Part shown: positions 22,776-34,869 of the stretch, one piece after another
How the letters are laid out: every line of letters starts with the position of its first letter
Numbering within the stretch: position 1 is the first letter of the stretch
Notes under the pieces: model-generated
Databases searched by the model: none
The model's input: the letters and a program-made list of their open reading frames with translations, nothing else
What the model was told of the DNA's origin: nothing
Assembly: GCA_037952775.1 (NCBI GenBank)
Contig: JBANAY010000003.1
Span: 32,488,001 to 32,552,000, forward strand
DNA from: Clonostachys chloroleuca
Taxonomy: Eukaryota > Ascomycota > Sordariomycetes > Hypocreales > Bionectriaceae
Reading direction: 5' to 3'
Length of the DNA: 64,000 nucleotides
Position numbers and translations under genes: made by a program

Positions 22776-23963
22776 TTATTCGCCCTGTCGCATCTCGAGC
22801 CTAGCGCTCAAGGCATGTAGCTGATGGTCCACTCGTTTCTCCATGGAATGCAGTGTCTCCATCATTGTTGCGTTAACCTGAAACTGTGTTGTTATTTGTC
22901 GCTTCAGATTATCGATGGTGAGTACATCTGCCTCATGCTTCCTTTTCAAATCCCAGATATCCTTCTCCATCTCCTGTAGGCAGTGTTCAAAGTACCCTTG
23001 GGTGGTATTGAGAGATCGCTGGATTTGCACCACTCTCGGATCAGGCGCTCTGTCCGCGGCTAGCAATGTCGTAATCTTCTCTTTAATGCCCGATATCATG
23101 ATATACATCTCTGCGTAGCTCGGAATTGGAGAAGCATCGTTAGTATTGCCCTCTTGGAGGCTGTTCAGAGAACCGGTGTTTTGGTTCTGACAAAGGCCTG
23201 TAACTGATTGCTCTACCAAAGCAACTCTTTCAGAAATGCTTTTGAGGGTATTTACGGTATTTGCCAAATCGTCTCGGATGTCTGCTCGTCGATTTGCTGC
23301 TGCTCGCCTGTGCGCCAATATCTCATGTGACAGCTTGCCAACGTCGCCCTTTACCGCGTGGATTATTTCTGAAATTGTTTGGTGAAATTGGGCCTCAGGA
23401 GGTGTAGTTATTCCAACGTCTATGCCCATGGGTTGAGGTTCATGGTGAGGTAAGCCTGGGGTGGGCAATCGGGGACTAATGTCTGCATTGGTATCATATT
23501 CTTCGAATTCAGGCTCTAAGCCTCTTAAGGCGTTGTTGAGAACCGAGGCTGGTGAGTATGCTCTGAAATATGATGTTGGAAGGCGCTCATTCCGGCTAGA
23601 TATGCCATGTTGTGTTGTTGCTACTAGCGGCCGTTGCTCATCATCTGCTTCTAGCTCTGCTTCTAGCTCTGGCTCTGGCTCTGGTGCTGTTGTATTTGCA
23701 GAGTTTTCTTCAGGCGGGATGCCATCAGACAGAATTCCGCTCTCTGATTCTTGTGATTCCCCCTCTGTGTCGTCTATAAGTGCTAGGGGCTGGGAGGCAT
23801 TCTCTGAAACATCTGTTCGGACGACCATAGGTGGAATTCCTGAGTAGTATGATTCCATGCCTAAGCTTTCAGACAACGAGACAAGGTTGTCTGTGCCATC
23901 GGCCGTCCGAGGACCATGCCCACTCGTCCTGTTTATCGTCTTATTCGTCCTGGGCCTACGCAT
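22776..23963 (-). CDS. Hypothetical protein with C-terminal coiled coil
   Basis: One uninterrupted frame of 395 codons in an otherwise AT-rich, relic-filled region. I do not recognise the family. The N-terminal half is acidic and Ser/Pro-rich, with a run of alternating Glu-Pro and Glu-Leu residues around 95-110. From about 205 to the end it is predicted by eye to be helical with heptad-like spacing (ISERVALVEQSV and similar), suggesting a coiled coil. No catalytic motif, signal peptide or membrane segment is seen. Just downstream in the reading direction lie frame-broken continuation sequence and degenerate zinc fingers, so this may be the surviving N-terminal part of a once longer C2H2 protein. 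Whether it is expressed is uncertain. Confidence 0.45.
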   Translation of the reverse strand: MRRPRTNKTINRTSGHGPRTADGTDNLVSLSESLGMESYYSGIPPMVVRTDVSENASQPLALIDDTEGESQESESGILSDGIPPEENSANTTAPEPEPELEAELEADDEQRPLVATTQHGISSRNERLPTSYFRAYSPASVLNNALRGLEPEFEEYDTNADISPRLPTPGLPHHEPQPMGIDVGITTPPEAQFHQTISEIIHAVKGDVGKLSHEILAHRRAAANRRADIRDDLANTVNTLKSISERVALVEQSVTGLCQNQNTGSLNSLQEGNTNDASPIPSYAEMYIMISGIKEKITTLLAADRAPDPRVVQIQRSLNTTQGYFEHCLQEMEKDIWDLKRKHEADVLTIDNLKRQITTQFQVNATMMETLHSMEKRVDHQLHALSARLEMRQGE

Positions 23964-24149
23964 GCCCCCGCGGACTGCTGGGTAGACTCGGCAGTCAGAA
24001 GCCCAGAAGCCCAGAACAATAGTCGTTCATTCGTGGGATATTGTACTATAAGGAAGTGGCCTAGAGCGACAGTCCAGTTCTCCTCGCACAAATTCGCAGC
24101 CCGCCATAGTTGGGTCGGGCAGGGATTACTCCATGCACTTTACGCTTAG

Positions 24150-24650
24150 CGATAAGCACGAGCGACGAGGAAATAGTGCCTTATTTCTTGATGGCTGCCG
24201 GCGCCCCAGGATGAGCCTTCACGGAGATACATGAGATATATCTTCCAGGCTGTGTTTCTGTTGCGGGCGTTGTCGTTTGCGGCATCAATCTCTGCCCATC
24301 GAACCCAAGGCAGATTGGTGTTCTGGGGAGGGCCTAGCGACCCGATTGTTGGTAAGTTGTCCATATTAGTAGTAGCTCTCAGTTATGTACTCTCAGGAAG
24401 CGGTACAAATGTCGGTGCTCTGGGGGTAACAACGTTCCGAGAACACTGTGAGAAGAAGATCTGATGTGACTCCTCTGGGCGCAGCCTTATGTGATGTTGA
24501 AGAAGCATGCTTAGGGTTGCGTGATCGAGAACATATGAAAGTACTTTATTATGTGGTGTGAAGTATGCAGGTAGTTTGCCGTTTAGCCCTTCTCCGAATC
24601 TAATATCACATTCACTGCAAATTTTAGGAGCCTGGTAAAATTTCAACCTC
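24150..24650 (-). repeat. Decayed dispersed repeat, copy A
   Basis: Resembles 34870-35330 in the same orientation, sharing for example GAACCCAAGGCAGATT and a GAGATATAT block with matching spacing. On the minus strand the broken frames contain ICSECDIRFGEGLNGKLP, then a NLPTIGSLG segment and a W-K-I-Y-L-M-Y segment. This looks like an old coding element now split by stops. The family is not recognised; it could be a transposon-borne or gene-family relic. Confidence 0.6.
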
Positions 24651-25149
24651 CAGTAGGTCTACTAGGTGCTAGCTAGACTGAGGTATAGTGAGACTGACGG
24701 AGGCAGAAGTGAGATTGACCGGTTTAAGATGTAGCCTTAGTTGTGAGCAACCTGATGCAGGATTAGAATTATGGCTCCTCTCCATTGTCTGCTGCGAGCT
24801 TTATGAATAGCTTCAAACTCTAAAAACAACCAAGCTGCCTATCCAGTGGTTTGATTATCGCCACATATAAGATCCTCACATGTTTTCCATCTTAACTTTA
24901 AGGAGTAATCCTCTCGATATCGTACCTACTTTGTTCCGTTCGGTTAATTTAACTATGCTTGGATAGTAATTCAAAACCATTCCGCTTAGGCCTATACTCT
25001 GGTTTGATATTTTATACAAGCTTATGCCGTGTCTAATTGCTATTTAGCACGCAAGAAGACAAACCGTGATCAGGTTTACTCAAGTTATACTTACTGAGGT
25101 ATTTGGAAGGAATAGTCTACCATTCGATTGAAATTCTGATATTCTATTT
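24651..25149. other. AT-rich spacer
   Basis: Strongly AT-rich, with no frame of useful length on either strand and nothing recognised. Confidence 0.45.
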
Positions 25150-25900
25150 GAAACTACATAACATACATAGCTAATGGGTTCCCAGCTTTAAGCACCCTTG
25201 CCATCGTGTTTAGAGACCTGACCTGGGAGTGGGGGAAGTAGAGCGTCGATATCGGCTTTTTACCCCGTTGCCTTTTCATAGCATCCGGGTAGGTTTGCTC
25301 CAGGTGAGTATCTCTGTCTGATCGCTGCCATCTCGAGGAGCTTGTTGTTGACCGTATTCCTGGCATCTCATCTGTGTTTGAAGCGTGTGAATGTTGTGCT
25401 CGCTCTTGGTGTGATACTCATACAAGTCTTCATGCTCCTCCTTGAGCTGCTTATGCTCCGCACGTCACGCCTTGTATCGCGCACGTATGTCCTTCAATCC
25501 TTGTCGAAGACTGACCAATTCATAATTAGCCTGTACGCCGCTTTCACCTGAAGGATTACCTACTTCTTGCAATGGTTGCACCTGTCAATGGTGCAGTGGT
25601 CCGTCAGTGGCACCAGGCAGTGTTAATTGCTTCTCAATTGCTAAGATAAAGGCTTGCATAGTATCGATACATCCCAGGAGCGGATTGCTCGTATCCAACG
25701 GCCTGAGGTGGTGGCTAAGGTGTCATAGACTTGCCTTAAGCCAACGTCTACCCGAGCAAGCATTGTCTGAATTGACTCGATAGATTCGGTCTGCCGGCAA
25801 GCCTCGCTTACCTTTTTCGAGAGAGGAAAGGCTCAAAATTAGGAGCCATAGCGTCTGAACAATTCTTGTCCGGAATTCCAGCCTGATTCATGCATTCCGA
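25150..25900 (-). pseudogene. Coiled-coil protein pseudogene with in-frame stops
   Basis: Minus-strand translation starts near 25860 with MAPNFEPFLSRK, continues through KVSEACRQTESIESIQTML, shifts frame near 25700 to LGCIDTMQAFILAIEKQ, then reads SLRQGLKDIRARYKA, a TGA stop, and RAEHKQLKEEHEDLYEYH. Several stops (one TGA where CGA or TGG would be expected) and at least one frameshift break it. The heptad pattern of Leu, Glu and Lys supports an ancestral coiled coil. The family is not recognised. Confidence 0.55.
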
Positions 25901-26686
25901 TGACGCCCCCGGAATATACAAGTACCTCTGTAGCAGAACTTTGGCTATGGCTCACCCGGGAAGACATTGGATTTAAGACACTCAAGCGTTATGCTGCTTA
26001 CCTGTTGTCGAGCCTGCGATTAGTATTGTTGGATTATTGAGTGTTAGTAATAAGCACATATTGAGAGGTAATATATGAAATATTGATAATTATATCGTTG
26101 AATAATACCAAAGTATTCTAATCGTGGAAAGTGGTCGCCCTTCAATTTGATGTGATGTCTCATTTATTTTGTCACCCTTTGCCAGGGACCCCGGCAGCGA
26201 TTACCAAACGGGCAGACGCTGGTCCGTTGATTCGACGGTGGCAGTAGCTATGACGCATCGAAAAACCATCCATCGGGGAGCTGTAGCAGCTGATTGATCC
26301 CAACCTACCACGTGGGAGCGCTTCTGCCTCCAGCCCATCCACCAGAGCTGCTAACCAGAGCTCCGACCTGCAGCCTTCATCAGGAGGCCTGGTCATCTCA
26401 CAGCTTTCCTAGAAACGACATTCTTGCATTGCCTGCATCCCGCCCCGTCCTACGCGAACGAAGCCCGGAACGGTGGGCAAATGATTAAACCGTCTCAGCC
26501 AGCTCAGTCATTCTTTATGCCGCAGCTCCCGGCACGCTCCATGCGGATCAAGAGCAGCTGCCACCCCTCCGACGACATCCTCCGCGAGCTTCGATAATAC
26601 CTCTCCCTTCTCTCTCCCGTCCTCGATCATCCCGCCCCGTTGCCAGCATCATCGTCGGATCTGGTCTCCCGCCCGCCGCCGACACA
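25901..26686. promoter_or_regulatory. Edge of AT-rich island and hydrolase promoter
   Basis: AT-rich up to about 26150, then an abrupt return to balanced composition. The 26200-26686 part should be the promoter and leader of the hydrolase; it has pyrimidine-rich stretches (about 26595-26660) just before the start codon. Short frames are not credible genes. Confidence 0.4.
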
Positions 26687-28091
26687 ATGGGGTCCGCGTT
26701 CGAAACCGCCAGCGCCTGGCCGTCATCCACAACTGCCATCGTCACCGCTACGGCCATAGCCACCACAGCCTTCATCGCCTTTGGCAAAATTTCTCTTTGG
26801 CCTCGGAGAGAGAAGGTCTTGCCCAGCCCGCTCAAGACGCTGTCCCCAGCTGCCGTCGCCTCGTCCGATACTTTCAACGACCTCGTCTACCAACCTGACC
26901 AGTTCCCCGGCGCAAGGGATGTCGACACTCCGGTGAGTCTGCATTCCCACTTCCTCGTGGAGTGTGGTGAGAGGTGGGAGAGGGGGCCGTATTACAAGCT
27001 TAGCTTTATATCATTCGACCTGGAAGACTAATTGAGACGATGTTCTTCTGCGTGCATAGTATGGCTCTACCCGTGTCTATGAATTTGGCCCAGAGGATGG
27101 CGAGAAGGTCCTTTTCATCCACGGCATTAGCACCTCTTGTGTCACCCTCTGCCGCATCGCTGAAGGCCTTGTTGAGAGACATGGCTGCCGCGTGATGTTG
27201 TTTGTAAGTTGTTCCTGGCTGGTGCTCCATTGCCTATCGTACGATGTTTGGCATATATTCTCTTTGGGGAATTTCAAATCAGCTGACGAAGATCACTTTG
27301 CTTCTTCCCAGGATCTATTTGGCCGCGGCTTTTCTGATGGCGTGGGCGACCTCCCCTATGATGAACGCCTCTACCTCTCTCAAATCCTCTTTGTGCTCGC
27401 CTCTAGCCCTCTCGCCTGGACCGGCAAGGATGCTCGTCTCCGTGTTGTCGGGTACTCCCTTGGTGGCGGCATCGCCGTTCACCTGGCCAACCATCTGCCT
27501 CATCTAGTAGACTCCCTCGTCCTACTTGCTCCTTCTGGCCTTATTGACGCCCGGAGCTTTGGCGTCGTTTCTCGCTTCGTCTTCTCTTCTGGTTTTATCC
27601 CGGAACGCATCCTGGCCGTCTTAACCCGGAGCCGGCTGCAGCAGCCCATTGCCGCCTCCAAGTCTCCCCGCCACAACTTGCCCGCCAAGCTCGAGACCAT
27701 CGCCAAGGCTGAAGCGGCTGACCCTCCAAGCGGCGAGGATGTAACTCCCCTGGAGCACCGCGTCCTGATGTACGTTCGTTGGATGGTCCTAAACCACGTT
27801 GGATTCGTCCCATCCTTCATGTCCAGCGTTCGGCACTCTCCCTTGACAGACCAACACGACAGCTGGCGCCGTCTTGCTGACCGGAGACCCGGGAGCACCG
27901 CCATCATCCTCGCCAAGAGCGATGAGATCATCGACATCGACGACTACAATCGCCAGGGCCCTTCGTTGATCGGCGGCAAGGAGAATGTTTTGTGGCGAGA
28001 ACTTGAGGGTGGCCACGACTTTGTCATGACCCATGCTCAGGACATCCTCAAGGTCCTTGATGAATTCTGGTATTCCAACTCCTCTTCCTGA
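26687..28091 (+). CDS. Alpha/beta hydrolase, membrane-anchored
   Basis: Exons 26687-26932, 27060-27203 and 27312-28091 encode 389 aa. A hydrophobic N-terminal stretch (about residues 14-35) probably anchors or targets the protein to a membrane. The fold is shown by VLFIHG (oxyanion-hole strand), DLFGRGFSDG, and the nucleophile elbow GYSLGG with Ser at about 179. Asp at about 334 (AKSDEIID) and His at about 365 (GGHDFV) complete a likely Ser-Asp-His triad. The substrate is unknown; similar fungal proteins include esterases, lipases and epoxide-hydrolase-like enzymes. It is convergent with the ABC transporter gene, 543 bp between stop codons, and both are flanked by AT-rich relic islands. That hints at, but does not prove, a shared accessory role. 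Confidence 0.88.
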
Positions 28092-28634
28092 AGCCTCACG
28101 GGGCTCAACTAGTATTAAAGGGTATGGCTATGATTTGGGGTGGTGTTTGATTTTCTTCGAGGGATTGAAGTTCTTCCACAAGACAAAGTTTGGCGCTGTT
28201 CTTTTCCATCACTGGTTCAGTACACTTTCCTCTCTACCGCTATACTTTTTCTCATTTGGGTAGGAACCCCGGCGCCATGGTGATAGAATAAAGACATGCA
28301 ATGCAGAAAGACTGTTGCTTCGCTCTTCGCAGACCAACTTTAATGATAAATAGAGTATATTACATAGGAGTTCTTGTGTGCATTTTTGAGAGTATTGAGT
28401 AATTTTTCATCTCAAGAATGGTATATCTATCCTGAAAATGGTGAATTATAACAAGGCGAAGGGGGAGTTGTATCCTGAAAAAGGAAATCCAAAGTCAACA
28501 GAGCAGAGTAGTCTCACGCCAAAAAAAAACAAACAAACGCGCAAGTGTGGATGCCATATTAAGATACACAAAACCAATGCTGCGCATATATTCTAAGTCA
28601 TAATGTAACAGGTTGGGTTCGGGTTGCTTCTCAA
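28092..28634. other. Convergent 3' region, hydrolase / ABC transporter
   Basis: Two converging 3' untranslated regions, AT-rich from about 28280 on, with poly-A runs such as the A9 near 28520. No gene seen. Confidence 0.5.
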
Positions 28635-31600
28635 CTACCGGTCAAGAGCTTGGCTTTGGCACTGCAGAGAGAAATTAAGGTTAGCAAATCGACCAGTCTG
28701 CGTATCCAGGGGAGAAGGCGAAAAGGTGTCAAGGGCGATGAGACACCCATAACTGCGAAACATACCATTTGATAATAAACGCCCTGCTTCTTCAGAAGTT
28801 CCACGTGAGAACCCTTTTCTAACAGTTTGCCCTCGCCCAAGACAAAGATGACATCGGCATTCTGCACAGTGGCCAGCCGGTGAGCCACGACAACCATTGT
28901 CCTGCCTTTTCCGGCCCGCTCGAACGCGGCTTGCACGAGCTTCTCGCTCTCCGAGTCCAGGGAGCTCGTCGCCTCGTCCAGCAGAAGAATATCGGGGTCT
29001 CGGATGAGGGCGCGGGCGATGGCGATGCGCTGCTTCTGTCCACCGCTGAGGGACACGCCTCGGCTGCCTATGTTAGTGTTGTAACCTTCGGGCAAGGAGA
29101 CGATAAAGTCGTGAATGGAGGCGTCGCGGCAAGCTGCGTGTAACTTGTCCTCTGTGATGGATTCTGGATCCACTCCTAGCAGGATGTTTTCTTTGAGGGT
29201 TCCTATAGATCTGTCAATGCCTATAACTTCTTTACTTTTGTTGATCGCCCTGAGACGCTCGTACCTTGGAAAAGGGTGGCCTCTTGAGCTACAAGAGACA
29301 AGTGCTTGCGGTAAGAGTAGATATTCAGCTCGGAGATGTCCTTGTCGTTGCAAAGAATTTGTCCGCGATCAAGGTCATAGAATCTCTCTAGGAGAGAGAT
29401 AATACTCGTCTTGCCGCACCCGGATGCGCCTACCAGGGCAGCGAATTGACCCTTCTCTATCGTGAGATTCAAATTCTTGAACACAGGGGTCTCGCGAGTT
29501 TGGTATTTGAACCCAACGTCCTTCAGTTCGATCTTCATACCACCTTCGACATGCTCGAAAGCTGGCTTGTCGTCGACTTGATCATGCAACCGAGACTCTC
29601 TGGCGTCCAGTATGCGATTAGATGCAGCTGTCACCTGTGCAGCATTAGGCCCAAAACTCAAGCTCTGCCCAGATGACTCGCCTGCGTTCATGATAGCCAT
29701 AAGACAGACGAAGAAATCCATCACATCAAGTTCGCCTCTGGCCAGAAGTCGGCCACCATAATAAAAGATGAGTGTTTGGCAAGCCATGGTGGAGCTGTCG
29801 GCGAATCCAAAGATGATGCTGACCCAGCGGGCCTTCTTATAAGCCGTGACAACATGGCCTTGGCAGAGCTTTTCAAATCGTTCAGTTATCGAGTCCTCAA
29901 GAGTCAAAGACGTGACAGTCCGGAAAGCGCCAAAAGACTCAGAGGCAAACTGGGAGCTCTCTGCAAAGACTGCATTATTCATCTTCTCGAACTGGAGCTC
30001 GTATCGCAGCCGGAAATACGAGCCAGCCGCTGTGATGGGCAACACGACACAGATAGCAACGAGAGCCAGCTTCCATGTAAAACAGAGAGCAATTATGACG
30101 GACCCGAGGATGCTGAAGATGGCAATGTATACCATGGTCATGTTCACTCCCATCAGCTCCTCCAATTTCTGGGGGTCATCCTTGGTGCGAGATGTCATGG
30201 TGCCGTGGGAATGGTCTTCTTCGTCAAAGAAGGATGCCTTTTGGAAAAGAATTGTCTCAAAGTATTGCTTCTGGTATTTGGCGCGAACGACAGTAGCCAT
30301 GCTAGTCGACGAGAGGAAGCCCCCGAAATAAACGATTCCCACGCCGATAGCGAGAACAGTCCACATCAGAGACCAAAATTCGGCTTCGGACATGAGTTTG
30401 GGCGGATCGCCTGAGTATTTGAACAAATCGATCGAAGAAGCAAATAAGAAAGCCTGGATCGGCACTAATTCAAAAGGGTTAGAAAGATATCCCCGAAACG
30501 AAAGAATGGTGCTTGACATACAACCCGCGCCAGCTCCAGCAGCAAAAGCCACTGCCAAAAACATCAAATACCAGTGTGAACTTGTTTCATAGAAGAACAA
30601 TCCAAACGACTTGAACAGGTTTCTCTTGTTCTGGTCAGGTTTCTCAGCGCTGCCTTTTCCAACCTCACGCTCCGATTTCGCTTGGCTCTTCTCACGAGTC
30701 AGAGAGTCAGCCTCGTCCAAACTGAGGTCGGAGTCAATGTTTGTGCTAGTCGGCTCCCCAAGAGAAAGTGCCTGGGCTTGGACAAGACCATGATACACGC
30801 CACCGTCATTATTCATGAGAGTCTCGTGGGTTCCGGTCTCAACCACCTTTCCCTTCTTCAGCACAATAATCTTATCGGCCTTCTTGATCGTGGACAGACG
30901 ATGAGCAATGGTGATGGTGGTTCGTCCTTGAGCCACCTTATCGAGGGCGGCCTGAACAATCTTTTCTCCACGGACATCGATCGCACTGGTTGCTTCGTCG
31001 AGGATTAGTATGGAGGGCTTCTTGATGATGGATCGAGCGATGGCAATGCGTTGTTTCTGACCGCCCGATAGCCGGTTTCCAGCATCGCCGACCACAGTAT
31101 CATATCTCTAGTGTTGCCAGCAGCGGTTAGAAATCCATACCAACATAAGAGCAACCATATGAACTGTGTAGACTTACCGCCGGGAGCTTGTCAATAAACT
31201 CGTCGGCAAAGGCCTCGACACAAGCCTCCTTGACTAACTCTCGCTTGCGCTCCTCAGTCTCATTTTCCCATGGTGAGCCCACAAGTCCGTTAGCAACATT
31301 CTTAAAAATGGTATCGTTGAACAAGAAAGGCTCCTGTTGCACAAGGCCAATCTGTGATCTCCACCATTTTGACTCGATATCATCTAGAGAATGACCGCCA
31401 GTGGTAACAGAGCCGCTGAGCGGAACCACAGGGCCGGTCTCTTCAGGCTCGACTCGCTCAGCCGGTTCCTCGTCATCGTCATCTTTCTTCTTATCCTTCT
31501 TTTTTTCCACCGCCTTGGCAATAAGATACTGGCCTTGGAGACTGTACCATTTTTCAATGAGCCCTACAATTGTACTCTTGCCACTCCCTGATGGTCCAAC

Positions 31601-33344
31601 GATGGCGGTGATTTTGCCTGCCTCGATGTTTAGATCCAAGTTGTCGAGGATCTTGACATGTGGCCGGCTAGGATACGCGAACGTCACCTTGTCAAACACA
31701 ATATCCTGGGTTGCAGAGACTTCGGGATCTTTGAGATGCCCGTTGTTTGGCTGGGGGGCATCAATTACCTGATCCGAGGTTAGCCTTGGAATGTTGGGGG
31801 TTGGAAGATAGGGGCTAGAAACTCAATGATTCCTTAGTATATGAATACAAACTTACAGTCCAAAACTCACAGGCCGCAACAGATGCCTTGCCAACAGCCA
31901 GCAGGGGTGTAGACACACGCTCCAACGAGAAGACCGTCATCATGACGGAAAGGAGGACCACAGTGATGACACCCACATTATCAATTCTGCCTTGGGTGAA
32001 AGCCCTTGTTCCGTACCAGAAGGCCAGGCCGAAAGAAGCAAATGCGCCAAAAAACACGAGAGAAAACTGAAGGGAAATTAGAGGCGACATGAACTGAGAG
32101 TAAACGATTAGCAAGAATTGTATACGCGGGACACACGGAAAACTCAGACTTGAGCATGTTTTTTGGCTTCTTCGACAAAAGCAGCGTATCGTTCCACCGT
32201 TCGCTTCTCGGCGCCACAAGCCATGATCATCCTAACACTAGCAAGGGCCTCGCTGGCAACTGCTGCTGATCCGGCTTCGGCTTTGCCCATCCGCGCGTGG
32301 CCTTTGAGGACAAGTGGTAGGATGATAGACACGGCAAGAAGTATGAAGACGACACCTGAGAACGTGACCAGGGTGAGCTCCCAGCTCCACGTAAAGGAGA
32401 CAATGATGGAGGCGATAATCAAGGAGTTGTACTCGACAAAAACGCCCAGCTTTTCGGAGATTCCAAGTTGGAGAATATTGCTTGTTGAGGTAATGGTTCC
32501 GACAGCATACCCAGGGGGTAAGATATCTCGTTCATGTTAGATCCCGGATGGAAGAATAAGCTCACAGATTTATTTACCTGTTACGTGGACGGTCTGGTTA
32601 AACAAAGACTTCAGATAGTGTAGTCGAATTGCGGCAGAAAGTCGGATCCCAATCATTCGGAATGCAAACTTGGCATCAGTCAGTTGGGACTCTTCCAAGA
32701 TGGAACAAAGCAGGACTTAGACAGCGTACTTACCTTGTTGATGCTCCCAAGACCAAACCGGGCGAGAAAAAGACCAAACATGGTCAGTCTAAGTTGAGAG
32801 TATCAGCTTAGAGCCGTAGGTCAGCTGGTGTGCTCTGTTCTACTTACGAAAGTTGATTAATGTCCTTTTCGAAGCCGTCGACTTTACCCGTAGAGAATTC
32901 ACTGAATTTTCCCACAAATCTGCCTTTAAAAGTGTCAGCCCAGCGTTGAAGGACGGTTCCGCAGCCCGGCAGTTATAGGCATGACAGATTGACATACCAA
33001 ATATCACATTCATCAAAGGCAAGGTCACTCCTGACCCAATGGCAGCGATGAGTCCGGCAGCATAGGCCGCCAAGTCCCATTTCGTTGCATATCGGAAGAT
33101 GCGCTACAAATAATATAAAAGAAAAGGCAGAGTAAGCTTCTGGCATTGCGTTGAATGGCGTTCTTGCACCAACCATGTAATCCTGAAAGTTGGCTGTCCG
33201 CTCAGGCCGCGCATGCTTTTCCTTGTCTTCCTCAGCATCTGGAACACTGGTGACAACTGCCCCTTGAGTGGTCTTTTCAGTTGATGGGCTCTGGTCCGCC
33301 GTTGAACTGACGGCCTCCGGCTGTGGGCTCTTCTCATCAGCCAT
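28635..33344 (-). CDS. Full-size ABCB (MDR/P-glycoprotein type) transporter
   Basis: Twelve exons: 33344-33174, 33103-32998, 32923-32848, 32788-32734, 32668-32578, 32526-32150, 32093-31857, 31768-31178, 31107-30522, 30464-29265, 29202-28766 and 28661-28635; 3954 nt, 1317 aa. Layout is TMD1-NBD1-TMD2-NBD2. NBD1: Walker [10 protein letters not shown] at about 429, LSGGQ at about 581, DEATSAID Walker B/D-loop. NBD2: GASGCGKTS at about 1109, LSGGQ at about 1215, DEATSSLD. Both nucleotide sites look catalytically complete. By family it pumps hydrophobic drugs or metabolites out across the plasma membrane, or into vacuoles, using ATP. Odd points: a Lys- then Asp/Glu-rich insertion between Walker A and the Q-loop of NBD1, a weak GTCTGA donor after exon 6, a 57-nt stop-free intron (30521-30465) and a last exon of only 27 nt. 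Confidence 0.95.
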
Positions 33345-34869
33345 GGCGCGTTATGATTCTCCGCCCATCTACCTCGAAAACTAGTCTGGGAGGAAATAGG
33401 GGGTAGAACAGAAATGGCCAGGTCGGCAGCTGGTTGGCGAAACTGAGGTTGACTACCCAGAAGATAGTAGACAGAGAAAAGGGACAGACATGGCAGGACT
33501 GTCAGCCTGTCTTAATAAAAGGATCGCGACGGTTTGGACCCTGCACCTGTGATTGAAGCTGTGGCGTTGGAGCTGACCCCCATGCCTTAGGCAACCGTTG
33601 GTACATTGGCGGTACCTTATACCGGCAGGCAGCTCCGGTTAAGGTAGCCTCTAGCACCTCAGGCAGTCATGTCTCGCGCAGCGGGTAAGCACGGGTCTGG
33701 GTGGAGTGGTGCTCGGATAAAAAGATGAACACGAAATACGACAGAAACCATCGCTGCAAAAGAGGCCCACGGCTGAAGCTGCTTGGCCGTCAATTGTACT
33801 GGTACCGTGCAAGTACTCGGTAGCGTGCGCATGCGAATTGCAAGTGCTCCAACCTTAGCGAACGGCCCAATAGGGGGCCGCTTTTTGGCATCAGGAGGTC
33901 GGCTTTCGCTGAGATCTCCCGGGGGGCCCTCCCTTGCCACTACCAAGGCTTGGCACCAGAACAGTCATGCGTTGAAGTTTAAACGGTCGTTCTTACATTA
34001 CATGTTGCCATACATGTTAAGAAATCAAACAATTGCCCGACTATAAATCGTCACATGCTGCTTGTTGCGTACCATAACTATTTGCTCTAGCCACTTACAC
34101 TCTAAAATCAGTTTGACAAGCGTTGGACGTTAGGTTAACACGTCTGTAAATGATAAGATTAGCGACTGGGTCTAGACGCACGCAAGTAGTTCAGATCCCT
34201 GTCTGTGGGCTTTGCATGTCGACTAGCCCGGGAGACAATGTGTGTCTTGTCTTGTCGAGAACTTACACTCAGCACGCAGAAGAAAAATGCTGCATAGTAA
34301 TTAAATCAGCACGACGTTTGGCTGCATGATGTATTGTTTATCTCGGTCGAAATGAGCAAGCCGTTATGTGTCTCGGAAGCTTTTGCAAATGCGAACATCA
34401 AGCTCGGGTGGTTTTGCTCGATCCAGCTTCTCGGGTTCGTCGCTTTGTGGTGCCCCAATTGTCTCAAGCCCCCGCTCCGGGTCACTTGGATGGCTCGGCC
34501 GGTCGGTGCCATCTTCCACCCCGAGATGCCGGTAAGAGTTCAGTTATAACTAAAATTTCCTACTTTCGAAAACTTAGCAGCCAACTGATGTTACATTTGA
34601 GACACGTAAACACTATCCTGCTTATTTCGAGTCTATGACTAGTATTGTCAGATTATTGAGGCCCAATAATAGGTACCCAACAGACAAAACACAAAATACA
34701 AAACATTGCTAATTTATTTGCGAAATAACACTTGAAAGTGCATGAAAGTGCACCATGATAAGATTCCAGCAACTTAATCAATCCTCATTCGTTGCATCGC
34801 AATACTGTACCAAGTGAATCGGTATACCCTATATCCACTTACATCAACGCAGTAAACGTACTTCTATGA
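33345..34869. other. ABC transporter upstream region passing into AT-rich island
   Basis: The first 600 bases are balanced in composition and should hold the transporter promoter; GGTACC-type motifs occur near 33600-33640. From about 33960 the DNA becomes AT-rich. Frames of 60-95 codons have no recognisable content. Confidence 0.45.
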
